A stretch of 64,000 nucleotides of DNA from Bedellia somnulentella (GCA_963576735.1 OY755174.1:2294001-2358000); one strand, 5' to 3'; positions 21,176 through 32,045 are shown, numbered from the stretch's first letter. Numbers and translations: made by a program. The notes: a model not told the origin generated them from the sequence alone.

Positions 21176-21331
21176 ATTTTCGTTATGAAAATATTATTAA
21201 CGATCATCACAACCTACATACGTCTTGATCAAGGAGCTCGAGCTTAGTCCACCACGTTAGACAAGATCGGGTTAACATACTTACAACTACTAATAGTATC
21301 CGTGACCGTCGAATTAAAGTGCCTTCTGAAT

Positions 21332-21556
21332 ATACATACATAAATATACTCACGGCCATAAATACCAATAAGAGGTAGCCAGAACTTCAGAGACCTACAG
21401 AGTAATCCTCAGCCACAATTGGAAGTTGATAGGGGACAAGATAGTAGAAAAAAAGTATCGTCCAAAGACCACTTAAAAATCACCATGCCCTTAGTCCCCT
21501 CTTACGACACCCGTGGGTGGAAAGGGGTAGCGGCATTCTAATCCGGCACTACACGG
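21332..21556 (-). repeat. SINE-A copy
   Basis: It runs from ATACATACATAAATATACTC at the tail to ATCCGGCACTACACGG at the head. The central GGTTGGAGACCC section is mostly deleted. It lies head-to-head with the next copy, 77 bp away. Confidence 0.85.
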
Positions 21557-21633
21557 TTCCTTCTGAAGCCCCAAATTATAAAATTTTCGGATAATCAATT
21601 GATTTAAATCTGTAGTGCCGTGATGAAGTGTAG

Positions 21634-21869
21634 TGCCGGCTTATAATGTCGTTACCCCTTTCTTCCCACGGGTGTCGTAAGAGGCAACTAAGGGTATTGG
21701 GGCTTTTTATTGAATTTTTGGGCGATGTGGTTAGAGATCTATCACTAAAAACCTTTATTTTACCACATTTTTCCCACTCAACTTCCAAAAGTGGTTGAGG
21801 AATTTATAATTCCTTGGCTCTGGCTACCCCTTCTAGGGAATTACAGCCGTGAGTATAAGTATGTATGTT
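21634..21869 (+). repeat. SINE-A copy (full length)
   Basis: It runs from GAAGTGTAGTGCCGGCTTA to CAGCCGTGAGTATAAG and TATG. Together with 21332-21556 it forms an inverted pair that could give a hairpin if transcribed through. Confidence 0.85.
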
Positions 21870-21936
21870 AAATCTGTAATATTAAGCTTACTGGCTGAAA
21901 TAATGCAAACTTAATTTATGAGTTTACTCCTTGACA

Positions 21937-22019
21937 CGTGATGTTCAGAAGTATTAGTACCTCTGCCAACCCCTTCGGGGATATTCGGCGTGAACGTTTA
22001 TGCTTATGCTTATGCTTTA
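21937..22019 (+). repeat. SINE-B 3' fragment with 9-bp target duplication
   Basis: Only the last 80 bp are present: CGTGATGTTCAGAAG, CCTCTGCCAACCCC, the TTCGGGG hairpin, CGGCGTGAACGTTTATG and then TTATGC repeats. It is flanked by TCCTTGACA (21928-21936 and 22020-22028), so this short piece is itself a complete, heavily 5'-truncated insertion. Confidence 0.85.
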
Positions 22020-22029
22020 TCCTTGACAA

Positions 22030-23100
22030 TTGAACCCGAGGCCGACGGATTGTAAACGAAGAGTTTTGCCTAAATAGAAGGAGTAGAAGCAAAAAAAAAT
22101 ATTAAAATTTTATAGTTATTATTAAATTTCTTCACGCAGCATCTGTATTATTTCTTTTCTTTTAGCAAATACTTTACGGGTTAGCCGGAGCCGGAGATAT
22201 GAAATCACAAGCAAATATTACTTGACTTGTCACTTAATGTTACTTATTATATTATATTTATGACAGAGCGAATGTGTCACAAAACTCACAAAGCATTAAC
22301 ATACAGAAATTTAATAACCCGAATGTTCATTCTAAAAATGTTGCCAATGTACTGACGAGAAATTCGTTGAAATGTTAATGCAGAAATGAGCCATATATTA
22401 AGCTAATCGTAGCTGCTGGTAATATGCAAATAGCGACCAACTTCAATTAGTATAGACTCGCAATCTGGCTGCGCTTCGCTGAACCTCCGATGTTACAAGC
22501 TACTTAGTTAAAAAGTTAGTGTTTGTTCATATATGTGCTGTTCTACTCGCTCTTGGTGGTTATGAATCTAGCTTAAATCCATTAAAGATTCGGTTATATT
22601 CTCGGTGTGAAATACCGTCAAATAGAAATCCTCCTAAGGATTGCTACATTTCAGATATGTTATAATTTTCAACAGCTTATTTTGGTCGACTAATGATAAT
22701 CGACTAACAAATAGTATCATGATTGACTTGATTTTGACAACAAATCAAGTCAATAGTCCAAGGGGCTAGCCGTTATTTTACTATAAATTGCTTTTAAATT
22801 TCCGATTTTTCTATTAGACTGACTATGTGATTCTAGGTATCCAAAAAATCTGCTACTGTATAAAATGAACGAACAGAACGTGTTTAATGACGATTTATAA
22901 ACGTCCACCAATTGATACTGGTTGATGTGATTCTGGCAAATTTTGACTAAAAAGCGCTTTTGTTTGAATTAAATCACGATGTGCTAAAATATATTTCCCA
23001 TCTACCTACAAAAATTTTACCGATAGACTTTGGAGGTATGTAGCTTTAGAAAAAGTTGTACATACGTATAATAAATAAACTCATGTTGTCCCTATAATAT
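22030..23100. other. No gene recognised
   Basis: About 1 kb of A+T-rich DNA without repeats I can name, ending at the transposon boundary at 23106. Confidence 0.3.
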
Positions 23101-23523
23101 ATATATGTTACCGGAAATGTATGAAATCAAGGAATTGTATACAAATCCTAGGAAATGTGTACAATTCCGATACTACTTAGGAAATGTATAAAATATTGTT
23201 TGAAAACCTATTTAATGCATAGATATCCTAGGAAATGTATAAATTTCCTCGGAATTGTATATAATTCCAATATCGTATTTGGAAATGTATGAAGTAAATG
23301 CTTTCTGTAATTAAACACTTTTTAATAATATCTTTTAATTGTAGCACTTATTGAGCGGGTAATAGTCATACCGTAAAATATGTTCATATTATCTTACTAA
23401 TTCAAACTTCTAAAATCAACTATCTATTAACTTTTAACGTATCACAAAATCAACTTATATTTAATCCTATAAAATCATTTTGGCAAGTAATCAGTTTGCT
23501 AATTAAGTAATTATAATTTGCTG

Positions 23524-23750
23524 AGTAGTGTCGGCTTAGAATAGCACTACCCCATTTCTTCCAGTGGGTGTACGTAAGAGGCGACTAACCGTATTCGGGC
23601 GATGCGGTTGGAGACCCATCACCAACAACCTTTATTTTTACCATCCTTTCCCCACTCAACTTTCCAAAAGTGGCCGAGGAACTTCTAGTTCTTCAGCTTT
23701 GGCTACCCTTTGTAGGGATTTACAGCCGTGAGTATATGTATGTATGTATA
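23524..23750 (+). repeat. SINE-A copy inside the integrase-type transposon
   Basis: It runs from GAGTAGTGTCGGCTTAG to CAGCCGTGAGTATATG and TATG repeats. The element is complete except for a short deletion before GGGCGATGCGG. It sits directly before a SINE-B copy in the same direction. Confidence 0.85.
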
Positions 23751-23767
23751 AATGTCACAGTATAAAA

Positions 23768-24116
23768 ATGACGACGTGATAGCTCAATGGGTAGAACACC
23801 GATTAACGTGCAAGCGACTAGTGTTCAAATCCCGGGTCGGGCCTACACCAATTTATCTTTTCTAAAGACATGTGTGTGGTTAATTTACCATCGTGAGGAA
23901 ACCCACATGACTGAGTTGTACTTAGTCATGTGACAGTGTATTCGTACAAAACGGCGATAGGCCTGCCCCTATCACGTGAGTACATTGTCTATGCAAAACG
24001 TGGGTACACTGAACACCAGGTGACAAAGTCACGTGATGTTCAGAACTATTAGTACCTCTGCCAACCCCTTTGGGGATATTCAGCGTGAACGTTTATGTTG
24101 TGTTTATGTTATGTAT
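23768..24116 (+). repeat. SINE-B copy, full length with tRNA promoter
   Basis: This is the reference copy of SINE-B. The tRNA-like head has A box TAGCTCAATGG (23780-23790) and B box GTTCAAATC (23823-23831). The body follows, with ATCACGTGAGTACATTG and AACGTGGGTACACTGAAC. The 3' end is CTCTGCCAACCCC, TTTGGGG and AGCGTGAACGTTTATG. TATAAAA flanks both sides (23761-23767 and 24117-24123). It is not a functional tRNA because the cloverleaf does not close. Confidence 0.85.
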
Positions 24117-24164
24117 TATAAAAGTAGATCTTTATATTATAATATACTTTGCCATTCCATAGAG

Positions 24165-25085
24165 CTATTTATTTTTGCAGGGTAAGCTCGAATGGCATTT
24201 TGAAGTACATAATACTTTATTTTTAAAACACAGACATCTTGCTGTAGAACAGTTTTTCTTGCAAAGGCACTTCTTAAACCCCTGGCCGGTTCCAGTGGAT
24301 TGCAAGGTGGCAACTGACCGTAGTGCAATCTCGGTACTCAGTACATCGTCTGCATCAAGAAGAACTCTTGGACACACATTAATCTGAGATCGAGCATATA
24401 ATTGTTTTAATATACCATTATTGGTACCAATCTGAAAGAGTTCATCATCGGTTTTAGTCAAAACTACACCAATAATGTTACTTGCATCACCTCGGAACTG
24501 CAATTCGTACTGAAGCGCCAAAAGTTACAGGAGCCAACTTCTTTTCACTTAATTTCAGCATTTTTTCGGCTTGTTTGTTGTAGGTTTTTCTTAGCACTTT
24601 GACGATTATCTATTACTTTATCTTTTTTTGAACATATTTGACACATAACTTTAGATCCAAATCCTTCATCGGTTGATTCTTCAGCAACAGCGCAAATAGC
24701 GTGGATTGTACATCCACATTCTCTACATGTATGAGCTCCTGTAGTTTCCTGTGAACAGACGCTGCATTGGAGGGTGCAATTTGGAGGTTGCGTGTTTGTT
24801 TCGGGTTGATCTAAAACGTCTTCAACATTTTGCGTGAAATCATTGGGTAATTGTAAACCAACTTTTACTTTACATCCAAAAAGAGCCTCATACGGAGATT
24901 GCTTGATACCAGCATGAAAAGCTCTGTTTTTCATCAGTTGGACAAATCTCAAACCCTCACTCCAATGTGAATTATCATTATCTTACATCCACGTGGTCAG
25001 CATATCGCGCCGGATCAGGCGAAGCAATACCCTTCCCTCGTCCCACTGTCCCCGCATACCCCCCAATATCTTAAATGTTTTACAT
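24165..25085 (-). pseudogene. C-terminal part of a KRBA2/SCAND3-type integrase-derived transposase
   Basis: Two open frames on the minus strand (24545-24952 and 24165-24521) make one product broken by a frameshift near 24530. Upstream a stop interrupts LTTWM near 24984, and recognisable sequence extends to about 25085. The first part has the segment after an integrase core (VQLMKNRAFHAGIKQSPYEA). A Cys-rich domain follows (CSVC, HTCRECGCTIHAIC). The C-terminus ends in CLCKKNCSTARCLCF and KCHSSLPC, a pattern known from KRAB-A-domain-protein-2-like and related integrase-derived proteins. The Asp residues of the catalytic core are missing. The call rests on remembered family resemblance. Confidence 0.65.
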
Positions 25086-25249
25086 TTCCGATTGCTATTT
25101 AGGAAATGTATAGATTTCCTAGGAAATGTGTAATGTGTAAGTATAATATAATTTATTTCACACATTTCCGTGCGATTTTAGGAATTACATACATTTACTA
25201 GGAATTGTATACAATGACGGATTACATACTTTTCCGTTAACATATATAA

Positions 25250-25598
25250 CAATAACAAAACTCATAAATGCCAGCTTCAATTTCATAAAAACTTACAAAT
25301 ACTCGTACAGCGCCTATAGCGCTAACTACCCAACCCCGGTTGACATTTGCACCAAACAACAAATGCAGCGCGGATTGTCGTCAAAAGTAATGGCGTGCCG
25401 CGTGCCGCCATCGCTAAACGAAGCCAATCGCACCTGATATTTGAATTTGCTAATGTATTTTTTTATAAGCTCGGCTATGGCTCTGATAAAAAATATTCAG
25501 CGGTTACTGTTTATAGAGATATTTTGCTTATATATTTGGCATAATTTTATGTTATTATTATTATTGTTGATTAAAAAATGTAGGATAATTACATAAAA
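25250..25598. other. No gene recognised
   Basis: A CG-containing stretch (25360-25430) includes GCCGCGTGCCGCCATCG, but no gene can be supported. Confidence 0.3.
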
Positions 25599-25599
25599 G

Positions 25600-25690
25600 A
25601 AAAATTTCGACACTAGCAGGACTTGAACCCGCGATATCCCGGTCCACGCCCTGGTCGCTCTGCCACCTGATCTATGGTGCCAAGTAACCT
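25600..25690 (-). repeat. tRNA-like SINE head (SINE-D)
   Basis: On the minus strand there is GGCACCATAGATCAGG, TGGCAGAGCGACC and then GGGTTCAAGTCC, an A-box-like and a B-box element. Six of seven acceptor positions could pair, but the D-arm is irregular. A SINE head is likelier than a working tRNA. The body would extend left toward the TAA-rich stretch at 25545-25575. Confidence 0.5.
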
Positions 25691-25694
25691 CTGT

Positions 25695-26875
25695 TGCCAA
25701 ATTTGCCTTTCCTTGCTTCTTAACGCCTTACTGATCTCTTAATTGATTAGTAAAAATAATACCCACATGAGGTTTTATGCACAACAAAGTCTAATTATGA
25801 GACTATTTACATCTTGATATTCTTCTAAATCGCACCTTGATAGGTCAGGTGAAAGCGCTGAGATAGGAATTCAATCGAATATTATTGGAGAATATGGCTT
25901 ATTATACTGTTATAGTAACTATTCATTACTGTTTATCTAAAATATAGAAAACTGGGATGGGCTCACACATCCAGAAGTATAGATCCTGCTTTAATTATAT
26001 AATTTATTAAAAACGGCATAACGTTCGCAAGCCAATCGCTATTCCAACAAATTTTGAGCATCTGTCCTTTAGAAAAACCATACTTACTGTAATTATTATA
26101 TATATCATCGTGATTCATTAATTCTAATATAATAAATTTGACCTCGGGACGTGACATCCATAAATAAAACGTTTATCCAATTCCAATTTTGGAACCACCT
26201 TTTGCTTTGATGTAATTTCTTTGAACAAAATAAACGTTTTTTGATTATTGCCAGCATGTCATTGACAAGCACCCAGTCTCATTAATTAACGCTTAACATC
26301 AAAAAGGTCGGGAATATGAAGAACAAAACAACTCGAGTGCCAGTATTAAATAAGTTTGAAGTAGTGTGTTCGAAATTCGAAAAGTCGTATAGCTTTCCCG
26401 CTTATTCTCGCGAGGGAATGGTAAAAGACATCGTTCAGCCTTCCATGGAGTATGCGAGTAAATTCCAAACGCTCGGCTAGAGACGTGAATCGTGATAGAA
26501 ACGTACGATATGGATTTTCAGCTTATATTTTTTCCTCAGAACGGCCGATGATAGTGTGAGTAATGCTTATTGCATGTTATCTGCGAGCAGAATACGAAAT
26601 ACTGAGCGCTCCAAACGACTGGGTTATTATAAATCCGCAATGGAGTTATGAAATGAAAACTTAATTCGTACAGATGAATCTTAATTTAACCTCAAAATAT
26701 ATTTCCATTTAGTTGAAAGACCGGGATGACGTCGACCTTATTTATTGCGTTTACCACCTCTACTTGAGGCGGTTTGTAATGTAAACTGTTGTGAGGGGTT
26801 GTTTCGGAATAAGTTAAGCTATATTTATTTTGATATTATGCTGGTTTATAAGCAGTAAGTAATTTGTTTCTATAT
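25695..26875. other. No gene recognised
   Basis: No family identified. The stretch 26380-26620 contains CG-bearing sequence without exon signals. Confidence 0.3.
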
Positions 26876-26877
26876 TA

Positions 26878-27085
26878 AAGAAGCGACTAAGGGTTTTGCG
26901 ACTTTGTGTATTAGTATTGATGTGATTGTGGATTGAGTAATTTGAGTAGACATTTACCTATCACTAATTTATCCTCTAATTTAGATTTTTTATTAATCAT
27001 ATCCTGAAAATTGCTGCAAAGTTTCTGATTCAGAAGCTCTGGTTAGTTACTAGTGTTATCGTATATTTACGGTTATATCATAACT
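26878..27085 (+). repeat. Possible very old SINE-A copy
   Basis: AAGCGACTAAGGGTTTTG, TTGATGTGATTGTGG and AGAAGCTCTGGTTAG appear in family order but with heavy divergence. It could be chance resemblance. Confidence 0.3.
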
Positions 27086-27089
27086 AGGT

Positions 27090-27448
27090 TCCTTTACTAA
27101 AGTTATTTCCATGCATCAACCATGAAAAACTTTTATTGAGAAATTCTAAGCTATTACTCATACATTAAATTAAGCTAACACTCATATATTATGTACAACT
27201 TAGCTCGTGTTCTTTTGACTGGTGTAGCCAGTTCTGTAAGGAGTTAGCTAGCGCCCGCCGTATTACCCGGGGGCATCGCGACTGCAGCGCTGGAATAGGA
27301 AAATTGCTAACTTCATATCTTATAAAGTTGTTTATAATGCTCAGTTGCGCTTTTTAGCACTTGTGTGACAAGGAATATTGTTGTATATTTTTGAGTTGAT
27401 TATTAATACGCTATATAGTATTAATTTTTATTATATTTAACAAAGAAA
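27090..27448. other. No gene recognised
   Basis: A short G+C-rich patch at 27245-27293 (CGCCCGCCG, CCCGGGGGC, CTGCAGCGCTGG) is embedded in A+T-rich DNA. Its origin is unknown. Confidence 0.3.
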
Positions 27449-27451
27449 AAA

Positions 27452-27575
27452 CAATAAAAGAGCATGTATGAAAAGATTGATGGATGTAAACGAAGCTAGA
27501 GAGGTTTGCCAGGATCGTACAAAATGGCGATCAATAGTGTCTACCTACCCCAATGGGAAATAATGGCGCGAGTTT
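27452..27575 (+). mobile_element. RTE-like LINE 3' fragment
   Basis: It begins ACAATAAAAGAGCATGTATG, encodes the last 40 or so residues (RLMDVNEAREVCQDRTKW) and ends GGCGCGAGTTTATG. A second LINE has apparently inserted in its short tandem tail. Confidence 0.8.
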
Positions 27576-27579
27576 ATGT

Positions 27580-28515
27580 ATATATTTATTTATTTTATTT
27601 ATTTATTTATTTATTTAACAAAAAATGGAATCTTTACAGGTTATACCTAAAGCGATTACATTTCACATGATATTATACTTATTTTAAGTTATTATTTATT
27701 TCTACACCTTATTATAACATAAATACTTTAGTGCAGCACATTGGAAGTCACACCAAGAACACGCAAATATATCCACCTCTTCCGATATATTGCCAAGTGC
27801 GATTTGCGCTCGAATAATCGGACTCTCTATCAACAAATTCGTCCGTGACTGAGGAATTTTAAAAAGTCTTCCCCGTCGTCGTCTCAAAGTCCCACTAGGT
27901 ACCGCCAAATTTATTGTGCCTAGTATAGTGGGATTATAAATATTCCACCTTAACACCCTTAGAATAAACACCATTAAAGTAAGATCACGTCTTACTTCTA
28001 ATGTGTTGTACCCTACCATACCTAAAACAAATTTAGTGGGATACATTAATGGGTAGAATGGATATACCCCATACAATTTCAAATACAAAAATCTTAAAAA
28101 TTTATTCTAAATTTTCTCCACCATGAGACTATACTTAGTTTCATGGGGAGCCCAGATGACTGCGTTAAATTCTATTTTTTTCCTAACTAAACAATTGTAA
28201 AGGGCTTTAATTGCATTAATATTTGTAAAATCTCGTGCAGTTCGAATTACAAAACCCAAAGTTCTAAACGCCTTCTTACAAATATCAATAATGTGAGAAC
28301 TAAAAGATAGATCTGAGGTAAAATTAACCCCTAAATCCCTAACAGACTGCACTCTGGGCAGAACTTCCTCCTTAATTTGGTACTGGTAATGGTAAGCCGT
28401 CTGTTTTTTACTAAATGTAATTACTGCACATTTCCTCGAATTAAAATATAATTTATTCTTATCCCCCCAGCAAATTATTCTATTAATGTCCTCCTGCAAG
28501 TGTTTACAATCTGTA
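27580..28515 (-). pseudogene. CR1/Jockey-type LINE, C-terminal reverse transcriptase and 3' UTR
   Basis: On the minus strand the frames 28107-28499 and 27702-28088 are in the same phase, separated by a single TAG (28107-28109). The first holds the segment after the catalytic box: NKLYFNSRKCAVITFSKK, then RVQSVRDLGVNF, then FRTLGFVIRTARDF. The second holds the end of the protein, with the RRRGRLFKIPQSRTN segment. The 3' UTR leads to AAATA repeats at 27584-27615. Everything upstream of the thumb is missing, so this is a typical dead 5'-truncated copy. Confidence 0.8.
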
Positions 28516-28679
28516 TATGTATTATGTATTTATTTAACAAACAGGAGATGTTTATGATTGAAGTATTTATCCTCACATAGACTAATATTCGACTTTATTA
28601 AAATTGAAATTGATGTGTTAGTGTTGTTTTCTCCAATGAATCTTATATATATTCGTCTCTGTGTTACTAAAATTGATAG

Positions 28680-28885
28680 TGAGAGACACATCATGAGGGT
28701 GATCACATGACTAAGTTATATTAAGACATGTGATAGTGTATTCGTAAAAAACAATGATAGGCCTGTGATTTGGTATGAATGCATTGTTAGATAATAAGTG
28801 TAATAGTCTGAACACCACACGACAAAATTTCATGTTGATTTCAGAAGTAGCTGTGCGTCTGCCACCTTTTTGGTTTATTATTCGA
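28680..28885 (+). repeat. SINE-B copy, old and 5'-truncated
   Basis: ACATGACTAAGTTATATTA, GACATGTGATAGTGTATTCG, ACGATAAGCC-like body and GTCTGAACACCACACGAC keep SINE-B order to GCGTCTGCCACCTTTTTGG. The 3' end is degenerate. Confidence 0.65.
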
Positions 28886-28889
28886 GACA

Positions 28890-29570
28890 AAATTCAATAA
28901 TACCTATCCAATACAGTACAAACTGAATTGCCGCACTCAAAATAAAAAAATGGGATATTTTAAAGTCTTTGGATATCGTGGGTCACTAAATATGGAAACT
29001 ATCACCAGTTTTCTCTGCACTGGTTGCGAGAGGTTATATGATATATTAGAGGTTTTGCCCCGCTCATTATTTATAGAGCATTCCTTGACAATTTATTTCC
29101 TAGCTTTGATTTCGTGTTCGCCTACATTCAGATTTTCAATTTAGCATACACAACGAGAAAATATTTTACGATTTTTCATCTTCAAAGCCGGGCTTGGTGG
29201 AAATAAGAAAAACCTCGTATCAGTTACCCTCACGGCAACCCGCCCGTATTACCGGTAAATACAGCCTTGTAGCGGAAAAAGATGGCGGCTTCCATTTTTC
29301 CCGCCATTTCATATCGATGTAAGCTTACGAGGCACAATTTTGCCTTTGCTCTTACAACGTGCTTGGAACAATCAATACGTTAAATTGAAAGGCAGAAATA
29401 AATATATCTAGTGTGAAATTCAAAATTATTTGTTTAAGTTCTTTATTTAATAGTTAAATATCTTTTATAGTCCGACTTCATAATTTTATATCAAATTCCA
29501 TCAGAATATACAGACTTTTGATATTGAGAAATATACATAGACATGTCTATGTTTTCTCTTATGTTTAATG
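28890..29570. other. No gene recognised
   Basis: A less A+T-rich segment (29180-29345) includes ACCCGCCCGTATTACCGG and AAGATGGCGGC and could be conserved non-coding DNA. No exon is supported. Confidence 0.3.
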
Positions 29571-29577
29571 TTAAATA

Positions 29578-29637
29578 ATGTTTTCTCCTATATCCTGCGT
29601 TATCTAGACAGATAACGCAGGATATAGGAGAAAACAT
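29578..29637. repeat. Perfect 28-bp inverted repeat with 4-base loop
   Basis: The left arm ends GCAGGATATAGGAG-complementary sequence and the right arm is AGATAACGCAGGATATAGG.., matching without mismatch over 28 bp around the loop AGAC (29606-29609). A partial third copy of the arm (ATGTTTTCTCTTATGTTT) lies just to the left at about 29549. The age must be low, because the arms have not diverged. Confidence 0.9.
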
Positions 29638-29639
29638 GT

Positions 29640-30325
29640 AGATACTCGTACAATGCTGGATATTAGTATTAAGCCACAGTATAGTTTGTGTTTTCGCGTG
29701 TCCACAATACCGCTAATAGTTGGGTAAACTATTCAGCTTATTAGCATATAGCAAGCCAAGCAATATCGCCGTTTAATTCGAAGCACGCTATTGACCTACT
29801 TTAAACATTCCAAATAGCTGCTACATATTTTATCTTACCTGAAGTTCCACAATTCTTTACATAACACTCAGAAAATGCATTCAAAACGATGCCAGTTACA
29901 TTGATAAGTAACACAAAGTTATAAACTCTCTTAAAATTTTCATTTTATGGAAACGAGCGAGTTTTGATTCCATGCATTGGCTTCGATACAATTTTATGAA
30001 GAGCTTTGTGGCTGGAGCCACAGGTATTTCGCTATCAAAAAGCGAAGTAAATCAGAGCGCGAGCATTAGCTACTCGTCTGAAATGTATTAAATCTCGCTT
30101 CGGTTTATGATTTAAGCGGCTTACTCGTCTTCGGATTTGAAGACGGGGGAGATTGAATTAAATGATTTCGCTTAAACCAATCGGCCGACTAATTACATTA
30201 GGATCGCAAGTTTGTGTCGGTGGCGGAGAATTGATAATCCTTTTGCATAGTTTAAATTCTGAATTGGAACGGGATGACGTCATTGGTTTAAAGCATCGTA
30301 ATTTTGGCGAGAAAGTTGGCTAAAA
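29640..30325. other. No gene recognised; possible host regulatory DNA
   Basis: The stretch 29930-30250 contains CG-bearing motifs (AGCGCGAGC, TTAAGCGGCTTACTCGTC, AATCGGCCGAC), unlike the surrounding repeats. I see no open frame or splice pattern. Confidence 0.3.
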
Positions 30326-30329
30326 GCAT

Positions 30330-30545
30330 AGAGGAAACCGTAAAAAAGTTGGTAACTCGAGCACCGCTTTGGAGTATTTCTGAAAAGCCTTGAATGGCAG
30401 TGCGTGATGCTGTTCTTACGCTTATGTACTCGTATGGCAGCGAAAGTTGTGTGTGGCTGAATAAGCATGGAAGCAGTGTGAATGCAGTAAAGCTATGGTG
30501 GAAAGAATTTTAATGTTAGGTTATGTGATCGAGTGAGAATAGTGT
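30330..30545 (+). mobile_element. RTE-like LINE internal fragment
   Basis: It matches 11880-12110 of the twin-primed copy: GTAACTCGAGCACCGCTTTGG, TCTGAAAAGCC, GGCAGTGCGTGATGCTG, CTTATGTACTCGTATGGCAG and AAGCAGTGTGAATGCAGTA. The 3' end is missing, so this is a remnant from a deletion rather than a simple truncated insertion. Confidence 0.7.
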
Positions 30546-30964
30546 GAAGCGTTATAAATTTTGAAAAATATAAAATGAAATGACATTGAACGTAAGAATT
30601 ATAATAATAAATTCATACTTATATGTCCAAAACTAACAATACATATTGTCAAATAAAATTAGTTATCGTTACATCACAAGTAAAACTTTGGCTTGAGCCT
30701 TAAAATTGCATACATTAAACAGATTATCGGAAGAAAAGTTCCGTGACAAATTTGTCGGCTGGCACCCACCCTGTCTGGGCTTTTGACCTTTAATAAGCTG
30801 CTGAAAACCGGAGGCACGTAAAGTTTTGGCAATGACTTGATATGCCTAGCGTTATAAAGATATTCAGATATCTATCCAAACGTTTAAAAGGTTGATTTGT
30901 TTTTGAAGGATTTTATTTAATAAGTACTTATAATTGTAAATGAGCGTTGCTTATTTACCACACA

Positions 30965-31112
30965 ATTGATGGCCATTGGGGCCCAAAGGTTCTAGAGTTG
31001 GCAAGCTCGACCAACTTGTAAAAAAAGATAACAAATCGCCTCCGCACGATCGTACCTTTCATTGTGTCTAGCAGGGGACTTCTATTAGCTTGTTGATGAT
31101 GATGATGACTGT
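30965..31112 (+). mobile_element. Probable LINE 3' end with GATGAT tail
   Basis: GGGCCCAAAGGTTCTAGAG and GTCTAGCAGGGGACTTCTAT, then TGATGATGATGATG, resemble a very common lepidopteran LINE terminus ending in GATGAT. There is no coding sequence. Confidence 0.5.
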
Positions 31113-31249
31113 AAATGTTTCACTAGATAATTTTTGAAAATATATTTTATTGGATATCAGATAAACACGCCCCAAATGGTACCATGCGTTATCGAAAAAA
31201 TGCAGATGAGACAAACATACAATACCAAAAGTATTGAGTCAAAGTCATA

Positions 31250-31498
31250 CATACCCCAAAAAGAGGTAGAGGTAAAAACAGGTCGCCAGAGCTTCACAAA
31301 TAGAAAATAACATAACATAAAATACTCACCCACTTTAGAAAACTGAGTTAGGAAAATATTGTAAAATATAATATGATGGTTGACCACATCGTCTGTAGTA
31401 ATATCGCTCTAAAATCAATTGAAAAGGCCTAAAATGCTAAGTCCAGTTTACCGAAACACGCGGGAAGAAATGGGGTAGTGCTAAGCCGACACTACACA
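31250..31498 (-). repeat. SINE-A copy, diverged
   Basis: CAAAAAGAGGTAG, GCCAGAGCTTCAC, ACCACATCG and AAATGGGGTAGTGCTAAGCC keep the order, with insertions in the tail half. Confidence 0.7.
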
Positions 31499-31499
31499 T

Positions 31500-31768
31500 A
31501 GAGGCCATAAAAACTGAAAGTTTGTTCTGCCAAGGGACCGATAAGCAAAGCGTCTCTTTGAAAACCGTGAAGATTAAATGTATGTAGCCTCTGTGTCGAG
31601 TTGAACAACCTTTGAAATTAATGAAAAGTCTGCTAGCTTGAAACTTCAGACATTAGGAGATTCCCTCTTTTAATTGGAATTTATGTGCTAGCAAAAGATG
31701 TCGAACATAAATTTTAACACGAGTGTAGTGACACAAGTTTTCACTGAATATTTGTGCTGGCATTAAAA
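31500..31768. other. No gene recognised
   Basis: Spacer without recognisable features. Confidence 0.3.
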
Positions 31769-31771
31769 CAT

Positions 31772-31909
31772 AAAATAATAAAAGAGCATGTATGAAAAGA
31801 TTGATGGATGTGAATGAAGCTAGAGAGGTTTGCCAGGATCGTACAAAGTGGCGATCGATAGTCTCTGCTTACCCCAATGGGAACTAACGGCGTGAGAATA
31901 TGTATGTAT
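31772..31909 (+). mobile_element. RTE-like LINE 3' fragment
   Basis: It starts ATAATAAAAGAGCATGTATG and ends CGGCGTGAGAATATG and TATG. It holds about the last 40 codons and is nearly identical to the 12.3-kb copy, hence fairly young. Confidence 0.85.
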
Positions 31910-32045
31910 TAAATCATGTGTATTTACGAGCATATATATTTTTTACAATAATGTGTTTGATCCCTTTGTAAGTTTTCAAAATAGTACTATTACATAAAAC
32001 ATATCTGTAACTTAATAATTCATTTTAGCGTTTTACCCACTTAAA

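Larger units (their letters stand above)
23106..25242. mobile_element. Integrase-type (KRBA2/Ginger-like) DNA transposon, degenerate
   Basis: The ends are inverted repeats: TGTTACCGGAAATGTATG at the left and TGTTAACGGAAAAGTATG on the opposite strand at the right, identical at 20 of about 23 positions. TATA flanks both sides, a possible 4-bp duplication but low-complexity. Inside both ends the motif GGAAATGTATA (with GGAATTGTATA variants) is repeated many times in both orientations. The right half carries a broken integrase-like transposase gene on the minus strand. The left half holds a SINE-A and a SINE-B insertion. TGT..ACA ends plus a gypsy-type integrase fit Ginger-like cut-and-paste elements. 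Confidence 0.75.

Noticed and set aside
23768..23840. A tRNA gene
   Set aside because: A and B boxes are present, but the cloverleaf does not close and the sequence continues into a SINE body with a LINE-type tail. The same applies to the heads at 16186, 25600, 37666, 48870 and 53440.
29578..29637. microRNA precursor
   Set aside because: The arms pair without any mismatch or bulge and the loop is only four bases, unlike insect pre-miRNAs. A replication-derived palindrome is simpler.
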